NCBI GenBank assembly: GCA_033239125.1
Contig: BSWB01000005.1
Location: 21,319,447-21,383,446, forward strand
Length of the DNA: 64,000 nucleotides
Reading direction: 5' to 3'
Source of the DNA: Fagopyrum homotropicum
Lineage: Eukaryota > Streptophyta > Magnoliopsida > Caryophyllales > Polygonaceae
Numbering within the stretch: position 1 is the first letter of the stretch; every line of letters starts with the position of its first letter. Both the position numbers and the translations under genes were made by a program. A model generated the notes under the pieces. That model was not told the DNA's origin. It saw nothing but the letters and a program-made list of their open reading frames with translations, and made no database searches. Shown here piece by piece: positions 48,409 through 58,146 of the stretch.

Positions 48409-49674
48409 ATGCGAAGAACCCGCACTGGGAAGGAAATCGTTCCTTACGATCCCGAACCAGAAAAGACATACAAACGACGCTTAAGAGAAGCGAAGATGGC
48501 CAACCAAGACAATTGCGATCTTGAGGCCGAACTGAAGGAGGCGTTAGAACAGCTACGCCTCAGCAGGGAAGAACTGAGGCAAGAGAAAGAAGAAACTCGC
48601 ACCAGGACTGAAGCGATCGAAGCAGATATGGCTGCCTTACGAGACCAATATCTACTTCGACCGAGGGAAGACCCAGTTCTCGATGCTGGACCGATGCATG
48701 TCCCTGTCGTAGACCCTCGACCGAGGCAGGTCCCAATACCTGACGCCCCGGCCGAGGTACTTCCACCTCGGATGCCAGTCCGAGGTGCTCTTTTTGTAGG
48801 AATCCCGCAAACCCTAGGTCAAAGGATGAACCCCAATCAACAACTGAGGCGTCCAGGAGTTAACCTAGGAGATCTAGCGGACCATGACTATGTACTTCGA
48901 CCGCAAGTTCTGTCCATGATTCGCCAATGCCAGTTCGGAGGGCTAGAGAAGGAATCTCCGCATCAACATCTTCAAAACTATGAGATCTTGATGGAGACCT
49001 TGAGACCCTCAAGGATTGAAAACAACAACTACAAGCTAAGACCTTTTTACTTTTCTTTAAAAGATAGAGCTCTTACTTGGTATCAATCTCTTCCTCCAGG
49101 AAAAATTAGCACTTGGGAGGAGATGACTACGGAATTCTTGACTAAATTCTTTCCCCCTTCTAAGACCGCTGAAATGAGAGGGAAGATTAATGCATTCATT
49201 ATGAAGGACAAGGAGAGCTTGTCCAAGTCATGGGAGAGGTTTAAGGACATTCTTTTGGATTGCCCACATCATGGGATTCCAAAGATAGAGTTGTTGGAGA
49301 TATACTTCAAGGGACTGGACGGAAGCACCCAATTCAACCTCCAACTACTCTCCGCCGGTACCTTTATGGACATGGCGATTGACGAAGCTTGGGACTTTAT
49401 CGAGAAGCAAGCTTTGCATATGGAGAAATACACCCATCAAGGAGCTGAAGGAGTTAAAAGAGTTAACTTCCAAGATACCCAGCCTAACAACAATCAACTC
49501 ACGTCTTTGAAGAATGACGTGAAGCAATTGAAGGAACTCTTGGTTGCTCAAACCAAGAAGGAAGATCAAGGACAAAGGAACAACAACAATGGATACCGTA
49601 ACAACAACAACGGTTCCCGGAACAACAACTACACAACAACAATAGAGGATCCAATAGCAATAATTGGAGGATGA
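48409..49674 (+). CDS. gag: Element 2 Gag
   Basis: 421 codons, starting at the ATG that matches the Element 4 gag start (MRRTRTGKEIVPYDPEPEK). The open frame extends further upstream but has no ATG there. Gag forms the particle. Residues about 25-80 are Glu/Lys/Leu-rich and likely coiled coil; about 150-310 form the retrotransposon gag domain (FYFSLKDRALTWYQSLPPGK, WEEMTTEFLTKFFPPSKT, SWERFKDILLDCPHHGIPKI). The end is an Asn-rich run. No zinc knuckle is seen. A near-palindrome cluster (48653-48790) is translated as part of the Pro-rich linker. The stop overlaps the pol ATG (ATGA), but sequence upstream in the pol frame continues the Asn-rich tract, so a 1-nt indel in the AAC repeat near 49630 probably split an original gag-pol frame. 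Confidence 0.85.
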   Translation: MRRTRTGKEIVPYDPEPEKTYKRRLREAKMANQDNCDLEAELKEALEQLRLSREELRQEKEETRTRTEAIEADMAALRDQYLLRPREDPVLDAGPMHVPVVDPRPRQVPIPDAPAEVLPPRMPVRGALFVGIPQTLGQRMNPNQQLRRPGVNLGDLADHDYVLRPQVLSMIRQCQFGGLEKESPHQHLQNYEILMETLRPSRIENNNYKLRPFYFSLKDRALTWYQSLPPGKISTWEEMTTEFLTKFFPPSKTAEMRGKINAFIMKDKESLSKSWERFKDILLDCPHHGIPKIELLEIYFKGLDGSTQFNLQLLSAGTFMDMAIDEAWDFIEKQALHMEKYTHQGAEGVKRVNFQDTQPNNNQLTSLKNDVKQLKELLVAQTKKEDQGQRNNNNGYRNNNNGSRNNNYTTTIEDPIAIIGG

Positions 49675-52547
49675 ACAACCAAAATTTTGGTAACAATCAT
49701 TCTAACTCCAATTCTAACGATTCCTCTAATCCTTTCCTCTCTTCCCCTTCTTCTTCTTCTACTCCATTAAAGAGCCAGGAGCAAGGATCAAGTTCGTCCC
49801 AGCCGGAAAAGAAAGACGTAGTGTTGGAGGCTATCTTGATCAAGCTTAGTGCTATGGAGACATCCATGACTTCATTTTCGAAGGCCCAAAAGGCCTTTGA
49901 ACAACAACTTGCTAGTAGGGGGAATGAAGCGCCAAGAGATCCAGGGATGCTTCCAGCAAGGATGGAAAGCAACCCTAAGGGCCAGATCATGGCCATAACA
50001 ACGAGGAGTGGGTTGAAAACTGTAGATCCAGTGCCTCGCTCGGTGCTAGTACCGACGAAGACCACCTCGGTCCAGGTGCAGTCGAAGAACACTTCGGCCG
50101 AGATGCCAACCGAGGTGGAGCCACAGAAAGCGGAGGGGAAAACTGAAGTTTATGTTCCACCTCCTGCATACAAACCACCACTTCCATTCCCCCAGTCAAG
50201 GGTTAGAGCACATCTAGACAAGCACTTTGGTAAGTTCCTTGACTTGATGAATAAACTGCACATTAACATTCCTTTCCTTGATGCTATTCTAGGGATGCCC
50301 GCCTACGGGAAGTTCTTGAAAGAGATCCTATCAAGGAAGAGGAAACTGGAGGACTTTGGTGAAGTAAGGATGACATCTAAATCCTCGGAGCTCATACAAA
50401 TCATGAAGGAGAAGATGCCACCTAAGTTGAGAGATCCCGGCTCATTTTGCATTCCCATTCAAGTTGGGGACGTCACTTGTGAATCCTTATGTGATCTAGG
50501 AGCCAACGTGAGCATCATTCCGCTAGAGCTATGTGTGAAGATCGGACTTGGAGAGCCCAAGCCGGTCAAGATTCGGTTATACATGGCGGATCGCTCCATT
50601 ATCCATCCCGTGAGAATTTTGGAAGACGTTCCGGTCAAGTTAGGTAACTTCTATTTACTTATAGACTTTGTTGTACTTGACATTCCCGCAGATTATCATG
50701 TTCCTATTATTCTCGGGAGGCCATTTCTAGCAACTTCGGGTTGCAACGTGGATTGTAAGAACGCCAAGTTGAAATTCAACATTGGTGGAGATGAAGTGGA
50801 GTTCGCACTACTTGCGGCCATGAAAGGAGAGCAACAAAGCGATGATATCTTCAACATCTACGATGAAGAAGAATCAAGGGAATTGGTGAGCTCTATCCTT
50901 ATTAACGATCCACTCGAAAGAGTTATTAGTTTCAGTTTAATGGAGGAAGGTATAGATGCTTCTTGTGATGCAGATATACGGAGCTTAAAAGCGCTGGAAG
51001 AAGATCCAGGAGCTAAAACTGAGAAGCTAATCCAGGAGACGAAGATCTCCAGTTTCGGTTCCAATTACGGTACCTCGACCGAGGCAGTTTCTGGACTGAG
51101 CGAGGCGACTGAAGAACATCTCGGTCAACGCCTCTGCGCCTCGACCAAGGTCGATGGCGAGATGATGTCAACTGAGACTGCTGAGAATAATAAACTTCTT
51201 ACTCGTTTCTCTGACATTCATCCTCAGTTGGTGGAACATTCTATCCACCAACTTTTTGATAATAAAGGACCTTGGTATGCTGATATTGTGAATTATCTTG
51301 TTTGCCAGGAATTACCGTCCGGATTGACGTACTCCCAAAAGAAGAAATTCTTCAAGGACGTACGCCATTACTACTGGGATGAGTCGCTGCTATTCAAGCG
51401 CGGGCCGGATGAGATGCTTCGAAGATGCATTCCGGAGGATGAAGTTAATAGCGTCATACGGCATTGTCATTCACTTCCTTGTGGAGGACATGCTAGCACC
51501 GATAAGACATGCGCTAAGGTATTACGTTCCGGTTTCTTTTGGCCCACATTATTTAAAGATGTGCAATCGTTTGTTGTCTCTTGTGATGCATGCCAAAGAA
51601 CAGGAAATTTATCTAGGAGGAACGAAATGCCACTTAATAACATTCAAGAGGTGGAAATCTTTGATGTATGGGGGATAGACTTCATGGGACCTTTCCCGTC
51701 ATCCGAAGGAAACCTCTATATTCTTCTTGTAGTTGATTACGTTTCTAGATGGGTTGAAGCCATCACTTCTCCCACTAATGACACCAAGGTGGTTGTGAAG
51801 TTCTTAAACAGGACTATCTTTCCATGTTTTGGAACTCCACGTATCATCATCAGCGATGGAGGGACACATTTCATCAACCGGAAGTTTAAGGCACTTCTGT
51901 CGAAGTATGGGGTAACCCACAAGGTAGCAACCCCTTATCACCCTCAAACTAGTGGACAGGTCGAGATCTCGAATAGAGAAATCAAAGCAATTTTGGAGAA
52001 GACCGTTTCTAGGACGAGGAAGGATTGGTCCATGAAATTGGACGACGCTCTTTGGGCCTACAGGACCACATTTAAGACTCCCATAGGTACCACCCCTTAT
52101 AATTTGGTATATGGGAAGTCTTGTCATTTGCCCGTTGAGTTAGAACACAAAGCATATTGGGCGATCAAATGGTTGAACTTCGACATTAAGGAAGCCGGCG
52201 AGAAGCGGCTATTGGATATCAATGAGCTGGAGGAGCTGCGTTTGAACACTTATGAGAATGCCAAAATCTATAAGGAGAGGACGAAGAGATGGCATGACAA
52301 GCGTATCATCCCTAAGGAGCTTAACGAAGGAGACTTAGTTCTACTCTTCAACTCCCGCCTCCGCCTCTTTCCAGGTAAGTTGAAATCTAGATGGACCGGA
52401 ACTTATGTTGTGAAACATGTTTTTTCTCATGGTGCAGTTGAGATATGGGGTGAAACGAGCGGAAGCTTCAAGGTCAATGGTCATAGACTCAAGAAATACA
52501 AACCGGAAATTCCGGTTGAGGAGGTTGCACCACTATACCTCGTTTGA
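49671..52547 (+). CDS. pol: Element 2 Pol: protease and integrase, no reverse transcriptase
   Basis: 958 codons. After a Ser/Asn-rich start, the aspartic protease has its active site at about residue 275 (CDLGANVSIIPL) and the later ILGRPFLATSG. From about 400 to 505 there is only an acidic linker, including a near-palindrome cluster (51068-51160). The integrase begins at about 506: zinc-binding HHCC from His598 (HCHSLPCGGH ... CDACQ), catalytic Asp670 (GIDFMGPFP), Asp729 (ISDGGTHF) and Glu765 (GQVEISNREIK), 35 residues after Asp729. The C-terminus has the RWTGTYVV segment and no chromodomain. The reverse transcriptase and RNase H, which normally lie between (some 550 residues), are absent, yet the frame is intact. 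No other part of the element supplies them. Confidence 0.9.
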   Translation: MNNQNFGNNHSNSNSNDSSNPFLSSPSSSSTPLKSQEQGSSSSQPEKKDVVLEAILIKLSAMETSMTSFSKAQKAFEQQLASRGNEAPRDPGMLPARMESNPKGQIMAITTRSGLKTVDPVPRSVLVPTKTTSVQVQSKNTSAEMPTEVEPQKAEGKTEVYVPPPAYKPPLPFPQSRVRAHLDKHFGKFLDLMNKLHINIPFLDAILGMPAYGKFLKEILSRKRKLEDFGEVRMTSKSSELIQIMKEKMPPKLRDPGSFCIPIQVGDVTCESLCDLGANVSIIPLELCVKIGLGEPKPVKIRLYMADRSIIHPVRILEDVPVKLGNFYLLIDFVVLDIPADYHVPIILGRPFLATSGCNVDCKNAKLKFNIGGDEVEFALLAAMKGEQQSDDIFNIYDEEESRELVSSILINDPLERVISFSLMEEGIDASCDADIRSLKALEEDPGAKTEKLIQETKISSFGSNYGTSTEAVSGLSEATEEHLGQRLCASTKVDGEMMSTETAENNKLLTRFSDIHPQLVEHSIHQLFDNKGPWYADIVNYLVCQELPSGLTYSQKKKFFKDVRHYYWDESLLFKRGPDEMLRRCIPEDEVNSVIRHCHSLPCGGHASTDKTCAKVLRSGFFWPTLFKDVQSFVVSCDACQRTGNLSRRNEMPLNNIQEVEIFDVWGIDFMGPFPSSEGNLYILLVVDYVSRWVEAITSPTNDTKVVVKFLNRTIFPCFGTPRIIISDGGTHFINRKFKALLSKYGVTHKVATPYHPQTSGQVEISNREIKAILEKTVSRTRKDWSMKLDDALWAYRTTFKTPIGTTPYNLVYGKSCHLPVELEHKAYWAIKWLNFDIKEAGEKRLLDINELEELRLNTYENAKIYKERTKRWHDKRIIPKELNEGDLVLLFNSRLRLFPGKLKSRWTGTYVVKHVFSHGAVEIWGETSGSFKVNGHRLKKYKPEIPVEEVAPLYLV

Positions 52548-53367
52548 GATGTCATATGGTCCAGCTAGCGACCTTAAACCAAGCGCTTCTTGGGAGGCAA
52601 CCCAAGGTATTGTTTTCTTTTCCCTTTTTCTAGTCTAGCTTAGATAGTTTTGCTTTTGCTTTGCTTTGTTTTGTTTTTGGCGTCCTAGACAGACAACAGG
52701 TGACATCTGAGGAAAGAGTACAACTGGAAGGATAGAAGTTTGAGAATTTGAGAAGACGGAGTTTGACTGAGGCACATCTCCGTTGCTGTCAAAGCACCTT
52801 GACTGAGATGATTCTTGAGCAACCGAGGCGACTAGGGTTTCTGAAGAACCACCTCGGTCCGAACCACCTCGGTCCAGTCGAGACCACCTCGACCGAGGTG
52901 ACAGTAGTTCCAGAAAGGGTATAAAAGGGGGGGCTGAATTTCTCTCTCTTCTTTTTACCTCCCCTCGACCGCGGCAGCTCCCTCGCCTCGCTTCGCCCTT
53001 CTTCGATCATTTTAGACGATTCTTGCCTCCAAATTGCAAAGAAAGGATAGAGGATCCCAATGCAAGCGTCAATCTACGAGAAAAACGAACTGAATCGACC
53101 AAATCGAGGTAAAATCAGAAAAACCCTAACCTCGCTCATCTTCCACTGTTTTCCTTCAAATTTGGCTTTGGTTGCCCTTGCATTTGCTGAGAAACAGATT
53201 AAGTACCTCTTAGGAACCAGTTGTAGTGATTTTGGGGGAAAAGAACGGGATTTTTGAGGAAATTCGTCGCGCAGTTATTCGCCTCGGTCCAATCGTGCTG
53301 TGCCTCGGCCGAGGTGTTCTTAAGTTGTGTCAAACTGACCGAGGTGATCTGACAGAGTTTGTTGATA
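52548..53367 (+). other. Element 2 post-pol spacer
   Basis: Starts with AAGCGCTTCTTGGGAGGCAA (52581 on), a landmark shared with Elements 1 and 3. It holds dense CCTCGACCGAGG-type clusters at 52785-52905 and 53280-53352, and no gene. Confidence 0.75.
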
Positions 53368-54745
53368 ATGAGTTCAGATAGACAACTTGTCCTTAGGGAT
53401 ATATCCTCCCCTTCCCCTTCTTCTTCCTCCTCTAGACCTTATCGACCGGTGATCCACGAGAGACACCAGGTCGACTATGACCGTATAGCAGCCCGTCCAA
53501 TGATAGCACCTCGCTTCCTGGACGTATCAGCCTTTGATTGTCTCCATGTGGATGGAGATCTTAGATGGATGATATCGATGGTAGGGCTAGATCAGTTTAC
53601 TGAGATCCGCGCACCCGCCTATTTAGAGCCTACCTTGGAGTTTGTCAGCTCCTTCACCTACCTTCCCACAGAGCGAGCTGTGAAGTACCGGTTGATGAAC
53701 CGAACTTCTTAGTTCCTTTAGAGCACTGGAGAGATATTTTTGGTTTCCCGGCCCCGACCGCTATTGATTTTCCTTCCCGGACTGTAGCTAGGGAGTTTTG
53801 GGGTCAGATTGCTCATGTTGTTGAGCACGCAGATAGATGGCGTCCTGGAGACTCCAGGGAGCGTATCATATTTCACCTAGCCTTTAGGTTAGCTCACCGC
53901 ATTTTCAGCGAGACGCTTCTGGCGCGTACTGAGACGCCCCAGAAGGTCCGACAAGGGGAGCTTTTCAGCCTTTACTGCATGGTGACTGGAGGGATCCCAG
54001 ACTTTGGCTTGATGTTGGCAAAGGATCTGCACAAGATCAAGGCCAAGGCGAAGGGGATATTTGCTGCGGAGGCCTTGTGACCCACATTGCTAGCTATCAG
54101 GATATGGATCTTAGCGCTTGTACTATGGTGGCGGCTGCCAAGCCGCTAGGACTTCAGAAGATGATCACTCAGCGGATTCTGGTTCCCCGAGGACTCACTA
54201 CACCATACGTAGCCATGCCATGGGAACCGACTACACTACAGGGGATCAGATGGTCGCCCCAGTTCTCAGTTTATGACCCTCACTACTGGTAGACTGCTTG
54301 GATCCCATTGATGGAGGATGCTAGAGAGGCAACAGCTGCACCAGCTGAGGAGGATGAGGTAGAGGAGGAGACCGCTGATGATGATGACAGGGATGGCGGA
54401 GTTCCGATGGATACAGGGACAAATACTGCTGGAACGAGTGCGCCGGTTATTGACATAGATGATAATGATACTGAGCCTGCACCAGCCACATCACCAGTGA
54501 GACCTGCTAGGCATAGGGTACGCCGACACAGAGATCCAGAGGCTCACCGTCGGATCGATGATTTGACGGATCAGATGATCGATTCTTATTCTGTCCTATC
54601 ACTGGATATCTGTGAGATGAAGGAGAGACAACATTACCAGCACATGATGGCTCAGATTCAATTTCAACACATCATGGGCTACCCGTTCGACCCATCTCAG
54701 TATCCGTATGTACCACCACCACCACCACCGGATCGTGACTATTGA
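53368..54745 (+). pseudogene. Element 2 ORF2 (Athila ORF-1/env-like family), two frameshifts and a stop
   Basis: This occupies the place of the extra ORF of Athila elements. It reads MSSDRQLVLRDISS, then APAYLEPTLEFVSSFTYLP; frameshift near 53700; LVPLEHWRDIFGFP to LFSLYCMVTGGIPDFGLML; frameshift near 54075; GGLVTHIASYQDMDLS; TAG at 54290; acidic stretch (EEDEVEEETADDDDRDGG), a short RHRVRRHR basic patch and a Pro-rich end. The match to the family rests on the LEP/LEFVSSF, LFxLYCMV and GGLVTxIA blocks. The function in Athila is not settled. Confidence 0.75.
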
Positions 54746-54833
54746 GAGCTGCAAGACTTTCTTTCTTATTTATTATGCAGCTCAGCTTTATATCCGGTGA
54801 GTATTTTATTTCTTTAGACTTATTTTGACCCAC

Positions 54834-54859
54834 TGGGACAGTATGTCCCAAGTATGGGG
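54834..54859 (+). promoter_or_regulatory. Internal hairpin plus AAGTATGGGG module, Element 2
   Basis: TGGGACA and TGTCCCA form a 7-bp stem with a 3-nt loop; AAGTATGGGG follows at once (54850-54859), about 100 bp after the end of ORF2. Confidence 0.7.
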
Positions 54860-56145
54860 TGTTTATGTATTTTATCGACTTATGTGATGTATGACTCTAC
54901 ATTATCGGTTATCTATGATTATTTTTGCTTCTATGGTTTTATCTGAGATTACATGCATACACACATGTTATTTGATTGAGAAAAACGTCAAAACTGGACA
55001 GAAAATTTTTTTTTGACCTCGACCGGGGCAGCTCTGGCCGAACGAGGTACTTCACCTCGGTTGACCTAAGAACACCTCGTCCGAGGTGGTTTAACTGAGA
55101 GTTTTCGAAACGTTTTGTGCTTCTTATCTGGATATGATCTCAGTGAAGATCTTGTTGCTAACTGGTTTTGAAATCTTTATGTGTTTGAAAGGTTTTATAA
55201 TATGTTTAAGTTGCTAAATGCTTTGTTTGAAATTTTTTGGCATGTTTAATACTTTGTTTTTATCCAAATTATGTTGAATTTGAAGGTTGACACCGCAAGA
55301 TAAGTTCTCTCACTTTCTTCCTGGAAAGACCAAGGCAATTCATTCTCTTCTCTTCTTCTTCTTGATCATGCTTAGCCCCTCATATACATTTTTTTGCCTC
55401 CCTTAACCTATCCGGGAATTTGGAAGCAAGCGAAGTGGTGAAAGCAAGTGAAGTAAAGTTTGAGAAGTTGGCTGGAAGTGAAAGTATTAGAAAGCAATAA
55501 ATAGGTTTGGGGAAGTCAATCATGATGATGAGTAACTCGGCACCATTCACATAACCGGGTGTTTGTGTCTTGCCAAAGTCGGATTTAGCGATATTCCTAA
55601 CGGGTCATGTTATGTGCATCAAGGGTTTGATGCATCTCAAGAAATTGATGATTGCTGATTTCCTAGGCTTCGGTTATTGTGCACCTCTGTCCATGCATCC
55701 CAAAAAGTAAAGTGAAGAAAAGTGTGAAATAAGCAAAGCTTATTAGTGGAAGATGTTGAAAGTCAAAGTGAAAGTGAAGTATATCCTTTTCCCGGATTCT
55801 AGCACCACATTACCTTACATACATCCCTACCCTACACGTTTCTTGACCTTTCTTTTGGGAAGCCCTTGAGACCTCGAGCTTGTTGATTGACTTAGTGGTT
55901 TAAACTGGATTATGCATGATTAATTTCGATAATTATGACTTATTATGCATTCTATGATTTTATGCAAAGATGAACAACTTTCTTATATTTATAAAATGTT
56001 TTGATCATATTTTGATTTTAAATTCCATGAAGTATTCTCTTAGAGTGATCTATGATTGTAGCACACCATAAATATGTTTTTGAAAGACTTTTTCATTGAT
56101 TTTCTTGACTTATAATCCATTCTATCTTGCCTTTTATATGCGGAA
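54860..56145 (+). other. Element 2 3' untranslated region
   Basis: Non-coding, closely similar to 13910-15100 of Element 1, with a near-palindrome cluster at 55016-55092. Confidence 0.75.
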
Positions 56146-56184
56146 CTTGCTTGGGGACAAGCAAGGGCTAAGTATGGGGTATTT
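56146..56184 (+). promoter_or_regulatory. Polypurine tract with upstream hairpin, Element 2
   Basis: CTTGCTT and AAGCAAG form a 7-bp stem with a 6-nt loop (56146-56165); a 4-nt spacer and AAGTATGGGG (56170-56179) precede the right LTR. Confidence 0.75.
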
Positions 56185-56304
56185 TGATAGCATGAATTAT
56201 AGTCTATATTTTGGGGTTTGTTTGGACGTTTTATCTTCAATAATCTGCATGTTTGTACGTATATTATGTGATTATATTACCATTTCATCTACCATTGCGG
56301 GAAT
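56185..56304 (+). repeat. Element 2 right LTR, first 120 bp only
   Basis: Matches the left LTR to TTGCGGGAAT, then switches to outer gag sequence (GGAGGACGTACAGG). About 1.6 kb of LTR is missing. The two sides share GAGG at the join, so a short-homology deletion is likely. Confidence 0.85.
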
Positions 56305-57126
56305 GGAGGACGTACAGGAAGACCTCAACTAGCTAGAGGTCAGGGCCAAGCCCTAGTTGCTAATCCGCCTATCGCTGAGGCGTTTGCTAAAAAAGTTGTT
56401 GAGGGTGTTGTTCTTGAGGCTGAGAACAGGACCGCTTCTAGATCTAAAGCACAAAGAGCACCATCGACGGAGTCCGCCCGAGTGTCTATCAGAGCTTTTA
56501 CATATCGCGACTATGTGCAAAGAGTTGAAGATGCTATCAGGATTGGAGGACCAACACCAGTGCCGCCAGTTCCCGCGAGATCAACTGAGGTTTTGCAGAG
56601 AGTTACACATGTTGTTACCTCGCCAGCTAGAGTTGTTGAGGTTGTTAGAGTGCCGGTTGAGGCGAAGGAGCCAAAGCCCGACAGTTGGTTGAAGGCTTTC
56701 GATCAGCTGAAGGTTCCCACTTTCATGGGAAAGACTGGATTGGAGGTTGAGTTATGGCTAGGACAACTGGAAATTGCTATGGAGGCTATCGGTTGCCCAG
56801 AGGGACGTCGAGTCATTATAACACAGACGCTACTGAAGGATCAAACTCATTCTTGGTAGAGGGCCGTTCGCAGTAAGGTCACTAGTTATGAGTAGATGAA
56901 GACGGTGATAAGAGATCGCTACTGCCCTGCAGCTATGATGAGAGACCGTCTTCAGGACTTCCTTGAGACTGGATTTGAGAATTTGCCTATTGTTGAGATC
57001 ATCAACAAGTTTTAGGATGAGTTGTCCTTGTTAGGTCCGTCTGCACCACCTTAGGATCAACATGTTTACCTTTTCTCTCGCAGGTTGAGAGAGTCTACAC
57101 GCTCTTATCTTGCTGATTTCTGTCCC
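56305..57126 (+). pseudogene. Outer Ty3 gag, continuation, four TAG stops
   Basis: The frame resumes with GRTGRPQLARGQGQ and reaches the core gag domain: YVQRVEDAIRIGG, SWLKAFDQLKVPTFMG, VELWLGQLEIAMEAIGCP and LLKDQTHSW, then further text to about 57126. In-frame stops at 56857, 56893, 57013 and 57052 are all TAG. The first two fall where Trp is expected. The C-terminal part and all of pol are missing. Confidence 0.75.
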
Positions 57127-57148
57127 AGTTGTCCTTGTTAGGTCCGTC
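57020..57148. repeat. 22-bp direct repeat at the outer gag/Element 3 junction
   Basis: 57020-57041 and 57127-57148 are identical (each contains TTGTCCTTGTTAGGTCC). The second copy abuts the Element 3 LTR end. Confidence 0.85.
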
Positions 57149-57152
57149 CTAG

Positions 57153-57563
57153 TGTCAACGCAAGGGCAGTGACACTGACTCTTCATCTTCTAGCTCCCAG
57201 GTTGAGGCGCAGGCAGAGGCGCAAGGGCGCTGGTCTTCGCTTCTTCAGGGCAAGTCACCGCAGGGGCGCCAAGGGTTGACGCAGGTGCGGTGATAGTCTT
57301 TGTTCCTGGCGTTGGCGAAGGCGCAGGCTGCACTCCGGAGTATAGTGTCACCCGCAGGGGCGGTGACACTGCTCCGCGGGGGCGGTGGAGCAACAGAAGC
57401 TTTGCTTCGTGAACAGTCTTCACTCCTAAGTGCCTATAACTCCTTCTTTATCTTCTTTTAGTCTTCTTCTTCTGGACCAAGGAGTTAGTAGAATAAACCG
57501 ACACAAATGTAATAAAAAGACTCTAAAAACTATCCTAAATGATAGTGATTCCATCACCTATCA
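57153..57563 (-). repeat. Element 3 right LTR
   Basis: On the minus strand it runs TGATAGGTGATGGAATC to TTGCGTTGACA, right after the polypurine tract. It holds several CGCCCCTGCGG and GCCCTTGCG words. Its end is assigned from the TG...CA rule only. Confidence 0.65.
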
Positions 57564-57567
57564 AACT

Positions 57568-57603
57568 CCCCATACTTAGACCTTTTACTCGTCCCGAGTA
57601 AAA
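57568..57603 (-). promoter_or_regulatory. Polypurine tract with upstream hairpin, Element 3
   Basis: On the minus strand TTTTACTCG and CGAGTAAAA form a 9-bp perfect stem with a 3-nt loop; 5 nt later AAGTATGGGG (57577-57568) leads into the LTR. Confidence 0.75.
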
Positions 57604-57609
57604 CAAATG

Positions 57610-58146
57610 ACAACAATTTGTAAACTAAAAGGCCTCAGGAAGAACGGGCAAGAAGAAAAGACAATGAAAACAAAAGAAAAACCAAGAAAGAAAAAAGGAA
57701 AAAGAGAGAAAATGTGAGAAAAAGGTGAGAAACACTACCATCCTTATCGCTCCAAGAGTGACCTACCCGGACAGCCCCCTTATGACTCCCCTTCTTATGT
57801 CGCCAAACGCCGGAAGGGAAACCTACACTCGGTGTCGCTCATTTTGCCAAGGTGCCCTTTCGGGTTTTCACCTTGCCACTCTTCTTCTTTTCTTTGATGA
57901 TCTCACTTTGAACTCACATCCCTCAAGTCCAATTTTGCACCAACCTAAGGTTGTTCGGACTACCTTCTTTTTGCCTAAACCGCCCTTTCGGGTTTTCGGT
58001 TTATCCAAGGATTTTTCATGTCTTTTTTCTTTTTTCTTTGACCTTTTCTTTTCTTTTTTTTTTACTGAATTTCAAACTGAATTACAACTCGAAAGACTCA
58101 ATGCAAAACAACTCAAAACAACTATACATGCAATGATATATCCCTC
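57610..58146 (-). other. Element 3 3' untranslated region
   Basis: Non-coding on the minus strand, between the two modules. The long plus-strand frame at 57725-58198 is opposite in sense and not credible. Confidence 0.6.

Larger units (their letters stand above)
46525..56304 (+). mobile_element. Element 2: Athila-like Ty3 retrotransposon lacking reverse transcriptase
   Basis: Order: left LTR, tRNA-Asp primer site, gag, pol (protease and integrase only), post-pol spacer, ORF2 of the Athila ORF-1/env-like type, 3' region, polypurine tract, and only the first 120 bp of the right LTR. It lies in the outer gag gene. Its LTR and 3' region closely match Element 1, but the coding parts differ greatly. 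Gag and pol have no internal stop apart from one junctional frameshift, so decay is slight, yet it cannot copy itself without reverse transcriptase in trans. Confidence 0.9.
44516..57152 (+). mobile_element. Outer Ty3 element, interrupted and truncated
   Basis: A left LTR (44516-46237), iMet-type primer site and gag start (46505) are followed by the Element 2 insertion; gag resumes at about 56305 and breaks off at Element 3 (57153). Pol and the right LTR are not in the window. The gag text and primer type suggest a chromovirus-like Ty3 lineage rather than Athila, but without pol this is inference. Confidence 0.75.
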
